The notes under the pieces: model-generated
The model's database searches: none
The model's input: only the letters and a program-made list of their open reading frames with translations
What the model was told of the DNA's origin: nothing
NCBI RefSeq assembly: GCF_904846625.1
Contig: NZ_CAJHBL010000001.1
Coordinates: 496,001 to 560,000, forward strand
Source of the DNA: Psychrobacter sp. JCM 18900
GTDB lineage: Bacteria > Pseudomonadota > Gammaproteobacteria > Pseudomonadales > Moraxellaceae
DNA: 64,000 bases
Direction: 5' to 3'
Shown here: piece by piece, positions 25,485 to 35,788 of the stretch
Position numbering within the stretch: position 1 is the stretch's first letter
Layout: every line of letters starts with the position of its first letter
Translations under genes and position numbers: made by a program

Positions 25485-27173
25485 TTACTGCATTTGCTCT
25501 TTGATCAAATCACCAATAGTTTTTGGTTGTGCATCAGAACCTGGAGCAGCAGTAGTGTTCGTGCTACCAAGATCTTTAATCGCTTGACGCTCTTCAGCTT
25601 CGTCTTTCGCTTTGATAGACAAGTTGATGTTGCGTGTTTTACGATCAACACTGATGATTTTCGCTTCAACGTCATCACCAACAGTCAGATGCTTAGTTGC
25701 ATCTTCAACGCGGTCACGTTGGATTTCAGAAGCACGTAGATAAGCTTCAACTTCGTCAGCAAGTTCGATAGTAGCACCTTTAGCGTCTACTTCTTTTACT
25801 TTACCATTAACGATAGCACCACGGTCATTGTTGACTAGGTATTCGTTGAATGGATCAGAGCTTAACTGCTTAACGCCTAGGCTGATACGGTTAGCTTCTG
25901 CATCTACAGACAATACCATTGCTTCAACGGTGTCACCTTTGTTGTAGTTACGGATAGCATCTTCGCCAGTTTCGTTCCAAGAGATATCAGATAGATGAAC
26001 AAGACCATCAATACCACCGTCTAGACCGATAAAGATACCGAAGTCAGTGATTGATTTGATAGTACCAGTGATTTTATCACCGCGCTCATGTTTCTTATCA
26101 AACTCATCCCATGGGTTAGCTAGAGTTTGTTTGATACCTAGGCTAATACGACGACGTTCTTCATCGATATCAAGAATCATTACTTCAACTTCATCGCCCA
26201 CTTGAACCACTTTAGATGGGTGGATGTTTTTGTTGGTATGATCCATTTCTGATACGTGTACTAGACCTTCAATACCTTCAGAAATCTCAGCGAAACAACC
26301 ATAATCAGTCAAGTTGGTTACGCGAGCTTTTACAACACTACCTACTGGGTAAGTGCCGCCAACGTTATCCCAAGGATCAGTACCAAGTTGTTTTAGACCT
26401 AGGCTAACGCGGTTGCGTTCACGGTCAAACTTCAGTACTTTAACTTTTAGGTCTTGGCCAACTTCAACAACTTCAGATGGATGCTTGATACGGCGCCATG
26501 CCATGTCAGTGATGTGCAATAGACCATCGATACCACCTAGATCAACGAACGCGCCGTAATCAGTAAGGTTCTTAACGATACCTTCGATCTCGATGCCTTC
26601 TTCAAGCTTGTTCAATAGCTCTTCGCGCTCAGCTGAGTTTTCAGCTTCCATAACTGCACGACGGCTAACAACAACGTTGTTGCGTTTCTGGTCAAGTTTG
26701 ATGACTTTGAATTCTAGCTCTTTGCCTTCAAGATGCGTTGTATCACGGATAGGACGTACATCTACCAATGAACCTGGTAAGAACGCGCGTACTGAACCGA
26801 TATCTACAGTGAAACCGCCTTTAACTTTGCTTGAAATGATACCTTTAACGATTTCATCGTTATCAGCGATTTTTTCAAGGAAGTTCCAAGTTTCAACACG
26901 TTTAGCTTTCTCACGTGACAGCAAGGTTTGACCCATGCCGTTATCAACCGCTTCAACTACGACATCAACGCTATCGCCAACTTCAACTTCAAGTTCGCCT
27001 TCTTCGCTTAAAAACTCTTCACGAGCGACGATACCTTCAGATTTAAGACCAGTATCTACTGTGATCCAATCGCTATCGATGGCCACAACAGCACCTGTAA
27101 TAACCGAGCCACGCTCGATATCTAGGCCCTGCTCTTCAATGCTCGCTTCAAATAGTTCAGCAAATGATTCCAT
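25485..27173 (-). CDS. rpsA: 30S ribosomal protein S1
   Basis: S1 binds mRNA upstream of start codons and is needed for initiation on most mRNAs. The 562 residues contain six S1 (OB-fold) repeats; the last four are near-identical in pattern (for example [63 protein letters not shown]). The first repeats start near residue 19. AAAGGTAG precedes ATG 27173. It is downstream of cmk as in E. coli. Known S1 autocontrol acts through its leader; the 300-nt upstream region could host it, but I saw no decisive structure. Confidence 0.97.
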   Translation of the reverse strand: MESFAELFEASIEEQGLDIERGSVITGAVVAIDSDWITVDTGLKSEGIVAREEFLSEEGELEVEVGDSVDVVVEAVDNGMGQTLLSREKAKRVETWNFLEKIADNDEIVKGIISSKVKGGFTVDIGSVRAFLPGSLVDVRPIRDTTHLEGKELEFKVIKLDQKRNNVVVSRRAVMEAENSAEREELLNKLEEGIEIEGIVKNLTDYGAFVDLGGIDGLLHITDMAWRRIKHPSEVVEVGQDLKVKVLKFDRERNRVSLGLKQLGTDPWDNVGGTYPVGSVVKARVTNLTDYGCFAEISEGIEGLVHVSEMDHTNKNIHPSKVVQVGDEVEVMILDIDEERRRISLGIKQTLANPWDEFDKKHERGDKITGTIKSITDFGIFIGLDGGIDGLVHLSDISWNETGEDAIRNYNKGDTVEAMVLSVDAEANRISLGVKQLSSDPFNEYLVNNDRGAIVNGKVKEVDAKGATIELADEVEAYLRASEIQRDRVEDATKHLTVGDDVEAKIISVDRKTRNINLSIKAKDEAEERQAIKDLGSTNTTAAPGSDAQPKTIGDLIKEQMQ

Positions 27174-27480
27174 TATGTCTACCTTTGTATAGCCGTATCC
27201 TGTCCAGCACAGTACGGATCAAATTTATGATTGTATAGAACGAAATACTGGTTTTATATCCCATGCAATCATATAAAAAAACGTTTGTTGATAGCGAGCT
27301 CATCGTAATTAAAACTGACTAACAACAACTGTCTTATATCGAATGCAATATCTTGAATAAACTAAGTTTTTCTTATTGCTTCAATAAAATTTAACTTAAC
27401 CGTATTATTTTATACTAAAACAATGATTAATAGGAAACTTTTTAGTACTTAATATGTTGTTTTTACTAGCTATTAAATGA
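27174..27480. other. Non-coding stretch between cmk and rpsA
   Basis: About 300 nt of AT-rich DNA. Several TATA-like words occur on the minus strand but none has a well-spaced -35, so the rpsA promoter is not called. No terminator-like hairpin for cmk and no open frame beyond overlaps with cmk were recognised. Confidence 0.4.
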
Positions 27481-28248
27481 CTAACTAGTGAAAAATACAC
27501 CTTTATCTTGGCAATGCTTTTTGACCTGCTCATAAACTGCATCGGCATTAAGCGCTGAACTATCAAGTAATAAAGCATCTGCCGCAGGCTTCGACGGCGC
27601 TGTACTACGATTTTCATCACGGTCATCACGCTCTTTTATCGTCGCTAAAATTGCCTCAAAATCTGCTGTTTGACCAGCGTTCAACAACTGAGTCACACGG
27701 CGCTCTGCACGTGCCTCAGCACTGGCCGTCAAAAACACCTTAACATCAGCATCTGGGAAAACAACCGTACCCATATCGCGACCATCAGCAACCAAACCAG
27801 AACGAGTGGCCATATCTTGTTGTAGCTTGAGCAATGCTTGGCGAACATGTGGAAAGACAGCTATCTGTGACGCATAGCCTCCAACCGTTTCATTGCGTAC
27901 TTGCTCACCTACTGCTTGTCCATTAACAATGATATCTACACGCCCTGAGTCATTGTTCGGTACAAACGCTATCTCCAAGCTTTCAGTCAATGCTAATACA
28001 GCATCTTCGTCAATTGGTTGGCTAGCATCTGCGCTGATTAGACCCGCCTCAAAGGCTTTTAGCCCAACAATCCTATAAAGCGCACCAGAGTCTAACAACT
28101 GATAACCCAGTACTTGTGCCAGACGCCATGTAACAGTGCCTTTACCAGCGCCACTAGGACCATCGATACAAATAACAGGATAGCGCACTGATGAGGTGTG
28201 GCTATTCTCTGTATTGAGTAAAACATTATCAGGTGTAGAACTAGTCAT
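27481..28248 (-). CDS. cmk: Cytidylate kinase
   Basis: Cmk phosphorylates CMP and dCMP to the diphosphates. The P-loop is VICIDGPSGAGKGTVTWRLA (about residues 26-45). The CMP-binding region (LLDSGALYRIVGLKA), the LVADGRDMGTVVFPDADVKVFL segment and the LID-type RDDRDENRSTAP stretch are all present. Its 255 residues are longer than E. coli Cmk (227) because of a short N-terminal extension and the C-terminal tail. It precedes rpsA, a conserved order. The ribosome site at ATG 28248 is weak; a start at the second Met is not available nearby. Confidence 0.95.
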   Translation of the reverse strand: MTSSTPDNVLLNTENSHTSSVRYPVICIDGPSGAGKGTVTWRLAQVLGYQLLDSGALYRIVGLKAFEAGLISADASQPIDEDAVLALTESLEIAFVPNNDSGRVDIIVNGQAVGEQVRNETVGGYASQIAVFPHVRQALLKLQQDMATRSGLVADGRDMGTVVFPDADVKVFLTASAEARAERRVTQLLNAGQTADFEAILATIKERDDRDENRSTAPSKPAADALLLDSSALNADAVYEQVKKHCQDKGVFFTS

Positions 28249-28437
28249 AATACTTACTCAATAATATGCGTTACTTATATCGCTTATCGTATGTCATTAA
28301 TAAAACAATATTTATTCGTATGTTAAGTCTTTAATAGCCTATTAAGATGGGTGCTATCAAATAGGGCAATATTATAGCAAAAAATCATCGTGACCACTAG
28401 CACCAAGACTGATATCTTGTTTATTAGTATTTTGAGT

Positions 28438-28989
28438 TTACATATTAGTCTTATTCTTTTTTGCCGCTTGCCTACGCTCACGAAAAAACGTCTTGAGTAT
28501 TTGACTGCTATGCTCGCTGCATAACCCGCTATAGGCTTGAATACTGTGGTTGTAGAAAGGTTGTAATGATAAGTCCATTTGACTACCAACCATCCCAGCA
28601 CGCGGTTCACTCGCTGCGTACACCAACTTGTTTACACGCGCATGGATTAATGCACCGATACACATCGTACAAGGCTCTAAAGTGACATATAGAGTAGTCT
28701 GTAGCGGTAGTCGATAGTTTTCTAAACGCGTACAGGCGTCTCTCAATGCAACTATCTCTGCATGAGCAGTAGCATCATGGCTAATAATGGGTTGATTAAA
28801 TCCTTGGCCTATAATCTGCTGATCATGTACCAATACCGCACCTACCGGCACCTCTCCTCGCTCAGCACCTTGCTTAGCAAGTTCGATTGCTTGTTGCATG
28901 CATTTGACGTCGTCAGCTGACCAAAAGGTGCTGGCCTGAATATCTAAAGGTTGATACGGCATTAAGCTTATATTCTGTGTATTTTGCAT
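28438..28989 (-). CDS. tadA: tRNA-specific adenosine deaminase TadA
   Basis: TadA converts A34 of tRNA-Arg to inosine, allowing wobble decoding. The zinc-dependent deaminase motifs are present: TAHAEIVAL (His ligand and catalytic Glu, near residue 77) and TLEPCTMCIGALIHARV (two Cys ligands, near 106-109). The fold ends in a basic C-terminal helix. Its 183 residues compare with 167 in E. coli, the extra lying at the N terminus. The ung stop TAA (28990-28992) directly precedes the ATG, so translation is probably coupled to ung. An internal Met at residue 10 is an alternative start. Confidence 0.93.
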   Translation of the reverse strand: MQNTQNISLMPYQPLDIQASTFWSADDVKCMQQAIELAKQGAERGEVPVGAVLVHDQQIIGQGFNQPIISHDATAHAEIVALRDACTRLENYRLPLQTTLYVTLEPCTMCIGALIHARVNKLVYAASEPRAGMVGSQMDLSLQPFYNHSIQAYSGLCSEHSSQILKTFFRERRQAAKKNKTNM

Positions 28990-29727
28990 TTATTGTGGTA
29001 ATTGCCAGTCAATTGGAGTTTGGCCATACTGCACCAAGTAGTCATTTGTTTTAGAAAAAGGTTTAGTGCCAAAGAAGCCGCCACGGTTTGCCGCCAGTGG
29101 TGACGGATGTACCGCTGTCAGGATTAAATGCTTATCCGTATCGATATACTTACCTTTCTTCTGGGCTTTACTACCCCACAGAATAAACACGGTATGCTTT
29201 GTCTGTTCATTGACGGCATCGATGACGGCATCAGTAAACTGCTCCCAACCTTTATTTTGATGACTATTTGGCTCGCCTTCTCGTACAGTTAGTGAGCTAT
29301 TGAGCAGTAGAACGCCTTGCTGCGCCCAGTATGTCAAATCGCCATGCGTTGAAGGCCGAATGCCAATGTCATCTGCCATTTCTTTAAGCAAATTATTTAA
29401 TGATGGTGGCTTTGGAATGGCTTTAGGAACAGAAAATGATAGCCCCATAGCCTGACCTGGACGATGATAAGGATCTTGGCCCAAGATTACCACTTTGACT
29501 TGTGATAATGGCGTAAGATTAAGCGCATTGAACATTAATGGTGCAGGCGGATAGATACTATCATCCGACTGATACGCCTCTTTTAAGAACGCGCGTAGAT
29601 TGTCCATATTCTCAGACGTTAATTCATCTGCTAATGCCGTTTTCCAATCCTCTGGTAAACGGACATTGTCTAAAATCGCTTGTTTTTGTTCTGGAGTCTT
29701 GGTTTTCGGTTTATCAAACAGTTCCAT
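28990..29727 (-). CDS. ung: Uracil-DNA glycosylase (family 1)
   Basis: Ung removes uracil from DNA to start base-excision repair. The catalytic water-activating motif is GQDPYHRPGQAMGLSFSV (about residues 82-99), and the minor-groove loop is HPSPLAANRGGFFG (about 206-219). The NSSLTVREGEPNSH segment is also typical. Its 245 residues match the usual 220-250. AAGGA precedes ATG 29727. It is immediately followed by tadA without any gap, so the two form a small operon with unrelated but both base-modifying products. Confidence 0.96.
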   Translation of the reverse strand: MELFDKPKTKTPEQKQAILDNVRLPEDWKTALADELTSENMDNLRAFLKEAYQSDDSIYPPAPLMFNALNLTPLSQVKVVILGQDPYHRPGQAMGLSFSVPKAIPKPPSLNNLLKEMADDIGIRPSTHGDLTYWAQQGVLLLNSSLTVREGEPNSHQNKGWEQFTDAVIDAVNEQTKHTVFILWGSKAQKKGKYIDTDKHLILTAVHPSPLAANRGGFFGTKPFSKTNDYLVQYGQTPIDWQLPQ

Positions 29728-29850
29728 AGTGTGTCCTTTTTATACTTGTTATCTTGTTATAAGTTTCATAGCTTTGTTAAAGCTAGTTTACTGTAAATAA
29801 TCATACTAACAAAAAATGGTGTGCGCTTTGTTGATGAATTATAGCAATAA

Positions 29851-29886
29851 AAAAACGGCTACCGCAGTAATACGGTAGCCGTTTTT
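29851..29886 (-). terminator. clpA terminator
   Basis: A 14-bp perfect stem (29851-29864 with 29873-29886) contains AACGGCTACCG and is A/T-flanked on both sides, giving a T tail on the minus strand. It lies 20 nt after the clpA stop. Confidence 0.9.
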
Positions 29887-29906
29887 GTCATATTAACACC
29901 AGTAAC

Positions 29907-32432
29907 TTAGCTAGCTAGAGACTCAGAATGCGGTTCATGAGTTTCAACGACTGTCAGAATAATACGGCTGTCAACTGAGCCTTTGTCTGATACCTTATCA
30001 AGCTTCATCGTATCACTCTCTTGAGAATCATCGACTTTAGGCTCTAAGGTCAGATGCACAACCCCGCCATTGACCAAATCACCAAACAAAATCATACTTG
30101 CCAACGGTTTTTTTATTTCATCTTGAATCAGACGTTGCATCGGACGTGCACCCATTAGACGGTCATAGCCTTTATCCGCCAAATAATCACGTACATCATC
30201 ATCAATCTCTAATGTCACTTGCTTATCATCAAGCTGTACTTGCAGCTCAACTAAGAACTTATCGACAACCGATACAACAACTGACGTATCTAGAGGATTG
30301 AACTGAATTATAGCGTCTAAACGATTACGGAACTCTGGCGTAAAGACACGTTTCAATGACTCTGTATTATCACGACTATGGTCTTGTTGAGTAAAGCCCA
30401 TTGACGAGCGACTGATACTATCAGCACCAACGTTCGTTGTCATAATAACGATGACCTGTTTAAAGATGGCCACACGACCGTTGTTATCGGTCAACGTACC
30501 ATGATCCATCACTTGTAGTAACAAGTTGAAGACATCTGGATGCGCTTTTTCAATCTCATCAAGCAACAATACACAATGTGGATGCTGATTGATTTTTTCG
30601 GTGAGTAAGCCGCCTTGATCATAGCCAACATAACCTGGAGGCGCACCGATCAAGCGTGATGCCGTATGCGCTTCCATATACTCTGACATATCAAAGCGTA
30701 CTAACTCTACACCTAACAGGTTCGCTAGCTGACGTGATACTTCTGTTTTACCTACACCAGTTGGACCTGCAAACATAAATGAACCAATTGGCTTATCTGG
30801 CGCTTTTAATCCTGCACGTGATAGCTTGATGGCATCAGCCAACGTGGCAATTGCCTCATCTTGACCAAATACCAAGTGCTTCAGATCTCGATCTAAATGC
30901 TCAAGGATACTCTTGTCATCACTCGATACAGATTTGGGTGGAATACGTGCCAGTTTAGCAATGATAGCTTCGATATCAGCAACATCGATTTTCATCGGTG
31001 GCTTTTGACCTTTTGATAACTTCACACCATCTGCTGAGTTAGCACTATCGCTTGCTTTCGCAGTCGCTGCTTCATTCTGCATTTCATTATCTGTATCGCC
31101 ATCGATATCAGCATCAATCTGCGCATCAAAATCTTGCTCTAAATCAGCAATGAAACTTTCTTCCGCTTCGATATCATCGACATCAGGCACCACACCTAAG
31201 CGCTTATATGCACCTGCTTCATCAATTACGTCAATGGCTTTGTCAGGTAAAAAACGCTCATGAATATGCTTGGCTGATAACTGTACCGCTGTGACCAACG
31301 CTTCATCCGTATACTCAACATTATGGAACTCTTCATAACGAGGTTTCAGACCACGCAGGATATCGATAGTGTCATCCACACTGGGTTCTTTAACATCGAT
31401 TTTTTGGAAACGACGCGACAATGCATGGTCTTTTTCAAATACTTGGCGATATTCAGTAAAGGTTGTTGAACCGATACAACGCAGCTCACCGTTAGCAAGC
31501 GCTGGCTTGATAAGGTTCGATACATCCATATTGCTGCTCATAGATGAACCAGCACCAATAATCATATGAATTTCATCAATAAAAAGAATAGCATTTGGTT
31601 TTTTCTTTAACGCATCAAGCAATGACTTCATGCGTTTTTCAAAGTCACCGCGATACTTAGTTCCCGCAATCAATGAACCGATATCAAGGCTATAAATCAC
31701 GCAACCATTAAGTGGCTTCGGTGCTTTGTCATTAATGATTAACCACGCCAAACCTTCAGCGATGGAGGTTTTACCTACACCAGGCTCACCTACTAGCAAT
31801 GGGTTATTTTTACGACGGCGGCACAATACTTGGGCAGCACGTTCAATCTCAGAGGCACGACCAATCAAAGGATCTGTTTTACCTTCAGCGGCTCGCTGAT
31901 TTAGATTGGTTGCAAATTCAACCAATGGATCTTTACTAGTCTTTTCAGAGGCACTACGACGCTCAGTACCTGCAGAACCGCGTGATTCAGAAGGCTCTTC
32001 TTTGTCTTGGCCGTGTGATAAATACTGGGTTAGCTCAAGGCGACTGATGCCTTGCTTTTTAAGCAGGTAGACAGCATAAGTATCATGCTCTGAAAACATA
32101 GAGACTAAAATATCAGAGCCTTCTACCAAACGACCACCACCGATCGACTGCACATGAAAAATAGCACGTTGCAAGATACGATCAAAGCTTTGAGTCGGCT
32201 GCGGTGACTGTTCTGTATCAGCATCGATGGTTGGCGTGTGTTTATTAATATAAATCTCAAGCTCAGTACGCAACGCCGAGACATTAGCATTACAAGCAGT
32301 CAACGTATTGGCAGCATGAGTGTTTTCTAATAAGGCCAAAAGCAGGTGTTCAACAGTGAGATACTCATGCGATTTTTGGCGCGCAAGCGTCATTGCTAAA
32401 CGTAGAGAAACTTCAAGATGACGACTTAACAT
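29907..32432 (-). CDS. clpA: ClpAP protease ATP-binding subunit ClpA
   Basis: ClpA is the hexameric AAA+ unfoldase that feeds substrates, often N-degron proteins delivered by ClpS, into ClpP. The N domain covers about residues 1-145. AAA-1 has Walker A GEPGVGKTS and Walker B FIDEIHMIIGAG. AAA-2 has Walker A GPTGVGKTE (near 560) and Walker B LLLDEIEKAHPD. The ClpP-binding loop lies in AAA-2 between. At 841 residues it is longer than E. coli ClpA (758), owing to an acidic linker (about 425-475) and a C-terminal tail. AGGA precedes ATG 32432. clpS lies upstream on the same strand but 636 nt away. Confidence 0.95.
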   Translation of the reverse strand: MLSRHLEVSLRLAMTLARQKSHEYLTVEHLLLALLENTHAANTLTACNANVSALRTELEIYINKHTPTIDADTEQSPQPTQSFDRILQRAIFHVQSIGGGRLVEGSDILVSMFSEHDTYAVYLLKKQGISRLELTQYLSHGQDKEEPSESRGSAGTERRSASEKTSKDPLVEFATNLNQRAAEGKTDPLIGRASEIERAAQVLCRRRKNNPLLVGEPGVGKTSIAEGLAWLIINDKAPKPLNGCVIYSLDIGSLIAGTKYRGDFEKRMKSLLDALKKKPNAILFIDEIHMIIGAGSSMSSNMDVSNLIKPALANGELRCIGSTTFTEYRQVFEKDHALSRRFQKIDVKEPSVDDTIDILRGLKPRYEEFHNVEYTDEALVTAVQLSAKHIHERFLPDKAIDVIDEAGAYKRLGVVPDVDDIEAEESFIADLEQDFDAQIDADIDGDTDNEMQNEAATAKASDSANSADGVKLSKGQKPPMKIDVADIEAIIAKLARIPPKSVSSDDKSILEHLDRDLKHLVFGQDEAIATLADAIKLSRAGLKAPDKPIGSFMFAGPTGVGKTEVSRQLANLLGVELVRFDMSEYMEAHTASRLIGAPPGYVGYDQGGLLTEKINQHPHCVLLLDEIEKAHPDVFNLLLQVMDHGTLTDNNGRVAIFKQVIVIMTTNVGADSISRSSMGFTQQDHSRDNTESLKRVFTPEFRNRLDAIIQFNPLDTSVVVSVVDKFLVELQVQLDDKQVTLEIDDDVRDYLADKGYDRLMGARPMQRLIQDEIKKPLASMILFGDLVNGGVVHLTLEPKVDDSQESDTMKLDKVSDKGSVDSRIILTVVETHEPHSESLAS

Positions 32433-32642
32433 AACAACTTCCTACGGTTATATCTATCTTTATAATTGATAGTTTTATGAATGAGTTAGTAAGTAAATCA
32501 GGGCGGTAGATGAATTGTTCAAGGGCTATATTCGTATTATTAGAAGTCATGAATAAATGAGGTAAGCGGTAGACTATTGATTAAATACTATAATCTCGCT
32601 ATCAGCCAACAGTAATCACAACTATCAATGGCCGCTTTTCTT

Positions 32643-32672
32643 TATATCAACACGATACTTCGACGGAGTCAA
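32643..32672 (-). promoter_or_regulatory. Candidate clpA promoter
   Basis: On the minus strand TTGACT (plus 32667-32672) lies 18 nt before GATATA (plus 32643-32648). It faces clpA and would give a leader of about 200 nt. Confidence 0.4.
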
Positions 32673-32958
32673 TCTATTAACACAGACTAAAATGTATCAA
32701 AGCGTGCTACAAGCTAGTAGCGACAACCTTAATAACGAATATTAAATGTTGAAAAACTGATTAGATAGAAAGAGAGATTGATATTTGAGAAGCTAGTAAT
32801 GACATAGTTTTAGCAGGTTCAACGGAGATACTTAGTCTAAAACTATTGGACAGGCTGTTTAATAGATAGGGTTATTAGCTATAAAAATCAATGCTATATG
32901 GATAATAAAACTATTTTAAGAGGCAAAGTTCATATATAAGAGGAGTGACTGAAAAGTC

Positions 32959-32986
32959 AAAAAAGCTCACTATAAAGGTGAGCTTT
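32959..32986 (-). terminator. clpS terminator
   Basis: On the minus strand the 9-bp stem AAAGCTCAC / GTGAGCTTT is followed by a short T run. It lies 80 nt past the clpS stop and would isolate clpS from clpA. Confidence 0.75.
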
Positions 32987-33068
32987 GATATAGATTACTT
33001 AGAAATACAAAATATTAGATAAAGCTTTGATAGAGCCATATATCAGTATAAGAAATTAATAAATTGCT

Positions 33069-33476
33069 CTACTCGCCTTGGTGTGGTTCAATTTGGGTCA
33101 ATAACGGATAACCTTCACGATGTGCCAGACTATTTACTTTTTTGGCCTTGGTCTCGGCGATATCTTTGGGATAAATGCCAGCAATACCTTTGCTGCTATT
33201 ATGAATAGTCAGCATAATCTCGACTGCAGAATCCATACTATGACGAAATTCTGACTGCAATATGTATACAACAAACTCCATCGGCGTGTAGTTGTCATTA
33301 TACATAACGACCGCATACATAGGCGGTTTGGCTACTTCAGGCTCTGCGACCAATACATCTGCTTGCGGTGAGGTTTCACCATCGGTATCACCGTCTTGTG
33401 CACGATGAGCAGGCATATTGGGAAAGTGCCAATCAGCAACCGTTGGCGTGGCTTGTGATATCATTTTTTTCATCAT
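33069..33476 (-). CDS. clpS: ClpA adaptor protein ClpS
   Basis: ClpS binds N-degron substrates and the ClpA N domain, redirecting ClpAP. The core at residues about 45-130 shows the family motifs: YAVVMYNDNYTPMEFVVYIL, then the substrate pocket around HSMDSAVEIMLTIH, and KAKKVNSLAHREGYPL at the end. An N-terminal acidic extension (about 40 residues) is unconserved, which is normal. A longer frame begins at 33572, but ATG 33476 gives 135 residues, a more usual length. No ribosome site precedes it. A TATAAT lies only about 12 nt upstream, so the mRNA may be nearly leaderless, or the start may be a later Met (33464). Confidence 0.88.
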   Translation of the reverse strand: MMKKMISQATPTVADWHFPNMPAHRAQDGDTDGETSPQADVLVAEPEVAKPPMYAVVMYNDNYTPMEFVVYILQSEFRHSMDSAVEIMLTIHNSSKGIAGIYPKDIAETKAKKVNSLAHREGYPLLTQIEPHQGE

Positions 33477-33630
33477 AATCAAAATATAATTATAAGGTAA
33501 GTTTAAGATAGAAGAGGTTGTTAAGGCAGGCGATAAGGCATGGTATAAAGCACAACCACTAATTAAGGTCATTGTGCTTTGATTTCAACCACAGCATCGT
33601 CACTGAGTATTTCATTAAGACATGAGGTAA

Positions 33631-34497
33631 TTAAGGTACGATAGGACTTTCATCAACTTCTGGTAAATCTAGGAGCGATGGTAGCATGTTATCCACACTA
33701 TCACCGAGCTTCCAGTCATACAACTGCTCTACTTTCTGACCACCAGCTTGCAAAGTCAGTTTGGCTTGCAATGGTCTAAAGCCTGATGGCATTACAAAGC
33801 GACCACGTATCCGAACGATACCTTCGATCATATGGTATGCAGGGTCAAGAGGTACTTCTACAAGATCATCATTGTTAAGTAGCGTCAATACAGGCCTCAA
33901 GCGTTTGGCCTGACCATCGCTACTGAGCATCCCAATATCAAAACCATACTCAAAAGCATTTTCAGGTAGTGGAGAAATTTTGGCACCTAATACCTGTAAA
34001 GGCATACCACCTTTCTTACGGATGACATCTGAATATAGCTCATTGAGCTGTGACACTTGTTTATTTTCTACCGTTAATTCTTGCTGGCTTTCACGCAGTT
34101 CTTTTAAATTAGCCAAACTGATAGCCAGCTCTTGTTTGGCAGTTGCCGCTTGGTTAGTGGCTATCTTATTGCTAAGGCGCAAATCTTCTAGCGCTTGTGT
34201 CGCTTCAGTGCTATCGATGATTGCTTGCTTGGCTTCTGTTTCCATCGAATGAAGGCCACGTTGGTAACCAAGCTTATGACCGAATACCAGCCCAACCACC
34301 GCTGTCACTAATACGGCTACAACGAACAGTGCCAATACCAATGTAGAAGCGCCGCGTTGTGAGCTAGCAATACCACTTATAGGGACATTATTATTTCTAA
34401 AGGAATGCTGTTTGCGCTCCAAGCTAGGTATAACCGAGTCTTTGCACGATAGACGTGCTGGCTGTGAGCAAAAGCGTAGTACGAGCTGAACACGCAT
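33631..34497 (-). CDS. DUF6776-like single-pass membrane protein with coiled coil
   Basis: The first 48 residues are basic and cytoplasmic. One membrane span follows (about 50-72), then a long coiled coil (about 78-150, repeated Q/E/L heptads), then a beta-rich C-terminal domain. The C-terminal pattern (VLGAKISPLPENAFEYGF, then RIRGRFVMPSGFRPLQAKL) fits the DUF6776 family found near argC and erpA in pseudomonads, which supports the call here just downstream of argC. Function unknown to me. The periplasmic domain may be a sheath or scaffold. The start at 34497 is supported only by a modest AAGAGA site. Confidence 0.6.
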   Translation of the reverse strand: MRVQLVLRFCSQPARLSCKDSVIPSLERKQHSFRNNNVPISGIASSQRGASTLVLALFVVAVLVTAVVGLVFGHKLGYQRGLHSMETEAKQAIIDSTEATQALEDLRLSNKIATNQAATAKQELAISLANLKELRESQQELTVENKQVSQLNELYSDVIRKKGGMPLQVLGAKISPLPENAFEYGFDIGMLSSDGQAKRLRPVLTLLNNDDLVEVPLDPAYHMIEGIVRIRGRFVMPSGFRPLQAKLTLQAGGQKVEQLYDWKLGDSVDNMLPSLLDLPEVDESPIVP

Positions 34498-34600
34498 TTA
34501 GACAGTATCTCTTAAGGGTAAGGGCAAGTCATTATAGCCGAATTTATAATCAATACCTAGCACCGTAAATGTGAATGATTGGAATATGAAGTCGTTGATA

Positions 34601-35668
34601 TTAAGGAACAATCGGTGCAAAGTTCAGCCCCATTGACTCATCAAAACCGAACATTACGTTCATGTTTTGCACAGCCTGCCCAGCAGCACCTTTGACTAAA
34701 TTATCTTGAACGACAATAACCGTTAGCTCAGCGCGCTCATTGTCCTGATGTACCGCAATGCGTAGACGGTTACTAGCACGAACACTGCGCGTATCGGGAT
34801 AAAGACCTTTTGGCATGACATCAACAAACAATTCTGACGCATAGCTATTCTCAAACGCTTGCTGCCAATCGATAGCAGCACCAGCATCGGTCAGCTCCAT
34901 ATGAATAGAGCTTAGCATGCCACGAATCATCGGTACTAAATGCGGCAAAAAGCGAATACGATGCGCGAACTGACTGTCTAATAACTGTGCGACACCCTGC
35001 TCAATCTCTGGTAAATGACGATGGCCTTCGACGCTATAAGCCTTAAAGCTATCTGTTGTCTCAGCATAGTTAAGTGCAAGTGATGCTTGACGACCTGCAC
35101 CAGACACGCCAGATTTTGCATCGATAACGATACGAGACTCGATCAAACGCTCTGCTTGCTTATTCTGAGCCTCTATAATTGGTTTTAGACCCAAAATCGC
35201 AGTAGTTGGATAACAACCTGGGTTGCCTACTAGTAACGCATTCGCAAGCTTGTCACGATTGATTTCTGGTAGACCGTAGACTGCTGTTTTCAACAATTCA
35301 GGGCAAGCATGTGACTGCTTGTACCAATGCTCAAAGTCAGTCAATGACTGCAAACGAAAATCAGCAGCCAAATCGATGACCTTGACGCCAGCTTGAGTAA
35401 GCGCTTCAGCTTGTTTCATCGCTACACCATGCGGAGTCGCAAAAAATACAACATCACATTTTTGCAATGCAGCAAGCGTATTATCACCTAAGTCGCTAAA
35501 AACGATGTCAGACACACCGCGTAAGCTTGGGAAGATTTCATCAGCACGAGTGCCAGCTTCGCTACGAGAAGTTAATAAATCAATAGAAACCTCAGGATGA
35601 GCAGATAATAAGCGAATAAGCTCAATACCCGTATAGCCTGTACCACCGACGATCGCTGCTGAAATCAT
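34601..35668 (-). CDS. argC: N-acetyl-gamma-glutamyl-phosphate reductase
   Basis: ArgC reduces N-acetylglutamyl phosphate to the semialdehyde with NADPH in arginine synthesis. The dinucleotide loop is AIVGGTGYTGIELIRLL at the N terminus. The catalytic cysteine is in VGNPGCYPTTAILGL (near residue 150), and the SGVSGAGR motif follows. Its 355 residues match the type 1 family. AAAAGGG precedes ATG 35668. It is in a same-strand run of biosynthetic genes (obgE, proB, hemE, argC) with gaps of 80 to 170 nt; other arginine genes are not in the window. Confidence 0.96.
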   Translation of the reverse strand: MISAAIVGGTGYTGIELIRLLSAHPEVSIDLLTSRSEAGTRADEIFPSLRGVSDIVFSDLGDNTLAALQKCDVVFFATPHGVAMKQAEALTQAGVKVIDLAADFRLQSLTDFEHWYKQSHACPELLKTAVYGLPEINRDKLANALLVGNPGCYPTTAILGLKPIIEAQNKQAERLIESRIVIDAKSGVSGAGRQASLALNYAETTDSFKAYSVEGHRHLPEIEQGVAQLLDSQFAHRIRFLPHLVPMIRGMLSSIHMELTDAGAAIDWQQAFENSYASELFVDVMPKGLYPDTRSVRASNRLRIAVHQDNERAELTVIVVQDNLVKGAAGQAVQNMNVMFGFDESMGLNFAPIVP

Positions 35669-35788
35669 AAAACACCCTTTTCTTGGTAAATACTAAATAT
35701 GCACTGATAGATTCTATGTTTGCCTGTAATGCGTGCAATTCTACAAATACAGAACAAAGATAGAATCAGTCTCTAAATATTCTGACTC

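Larger units (their letters stand above)
32433..33068. other. Non-coding stretch between clpS and clpA
   Basis: This is the largest gap in the window. It holds a clpS terminator and a candidate clpA promoter, listed separately. Between them I saw no tRNA, no ribosome-site-led frame of more than 30 codons and no repeat. The remaining 300 or so bases have no assigned role and could encode a small RNA. Confidence 0.45.
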
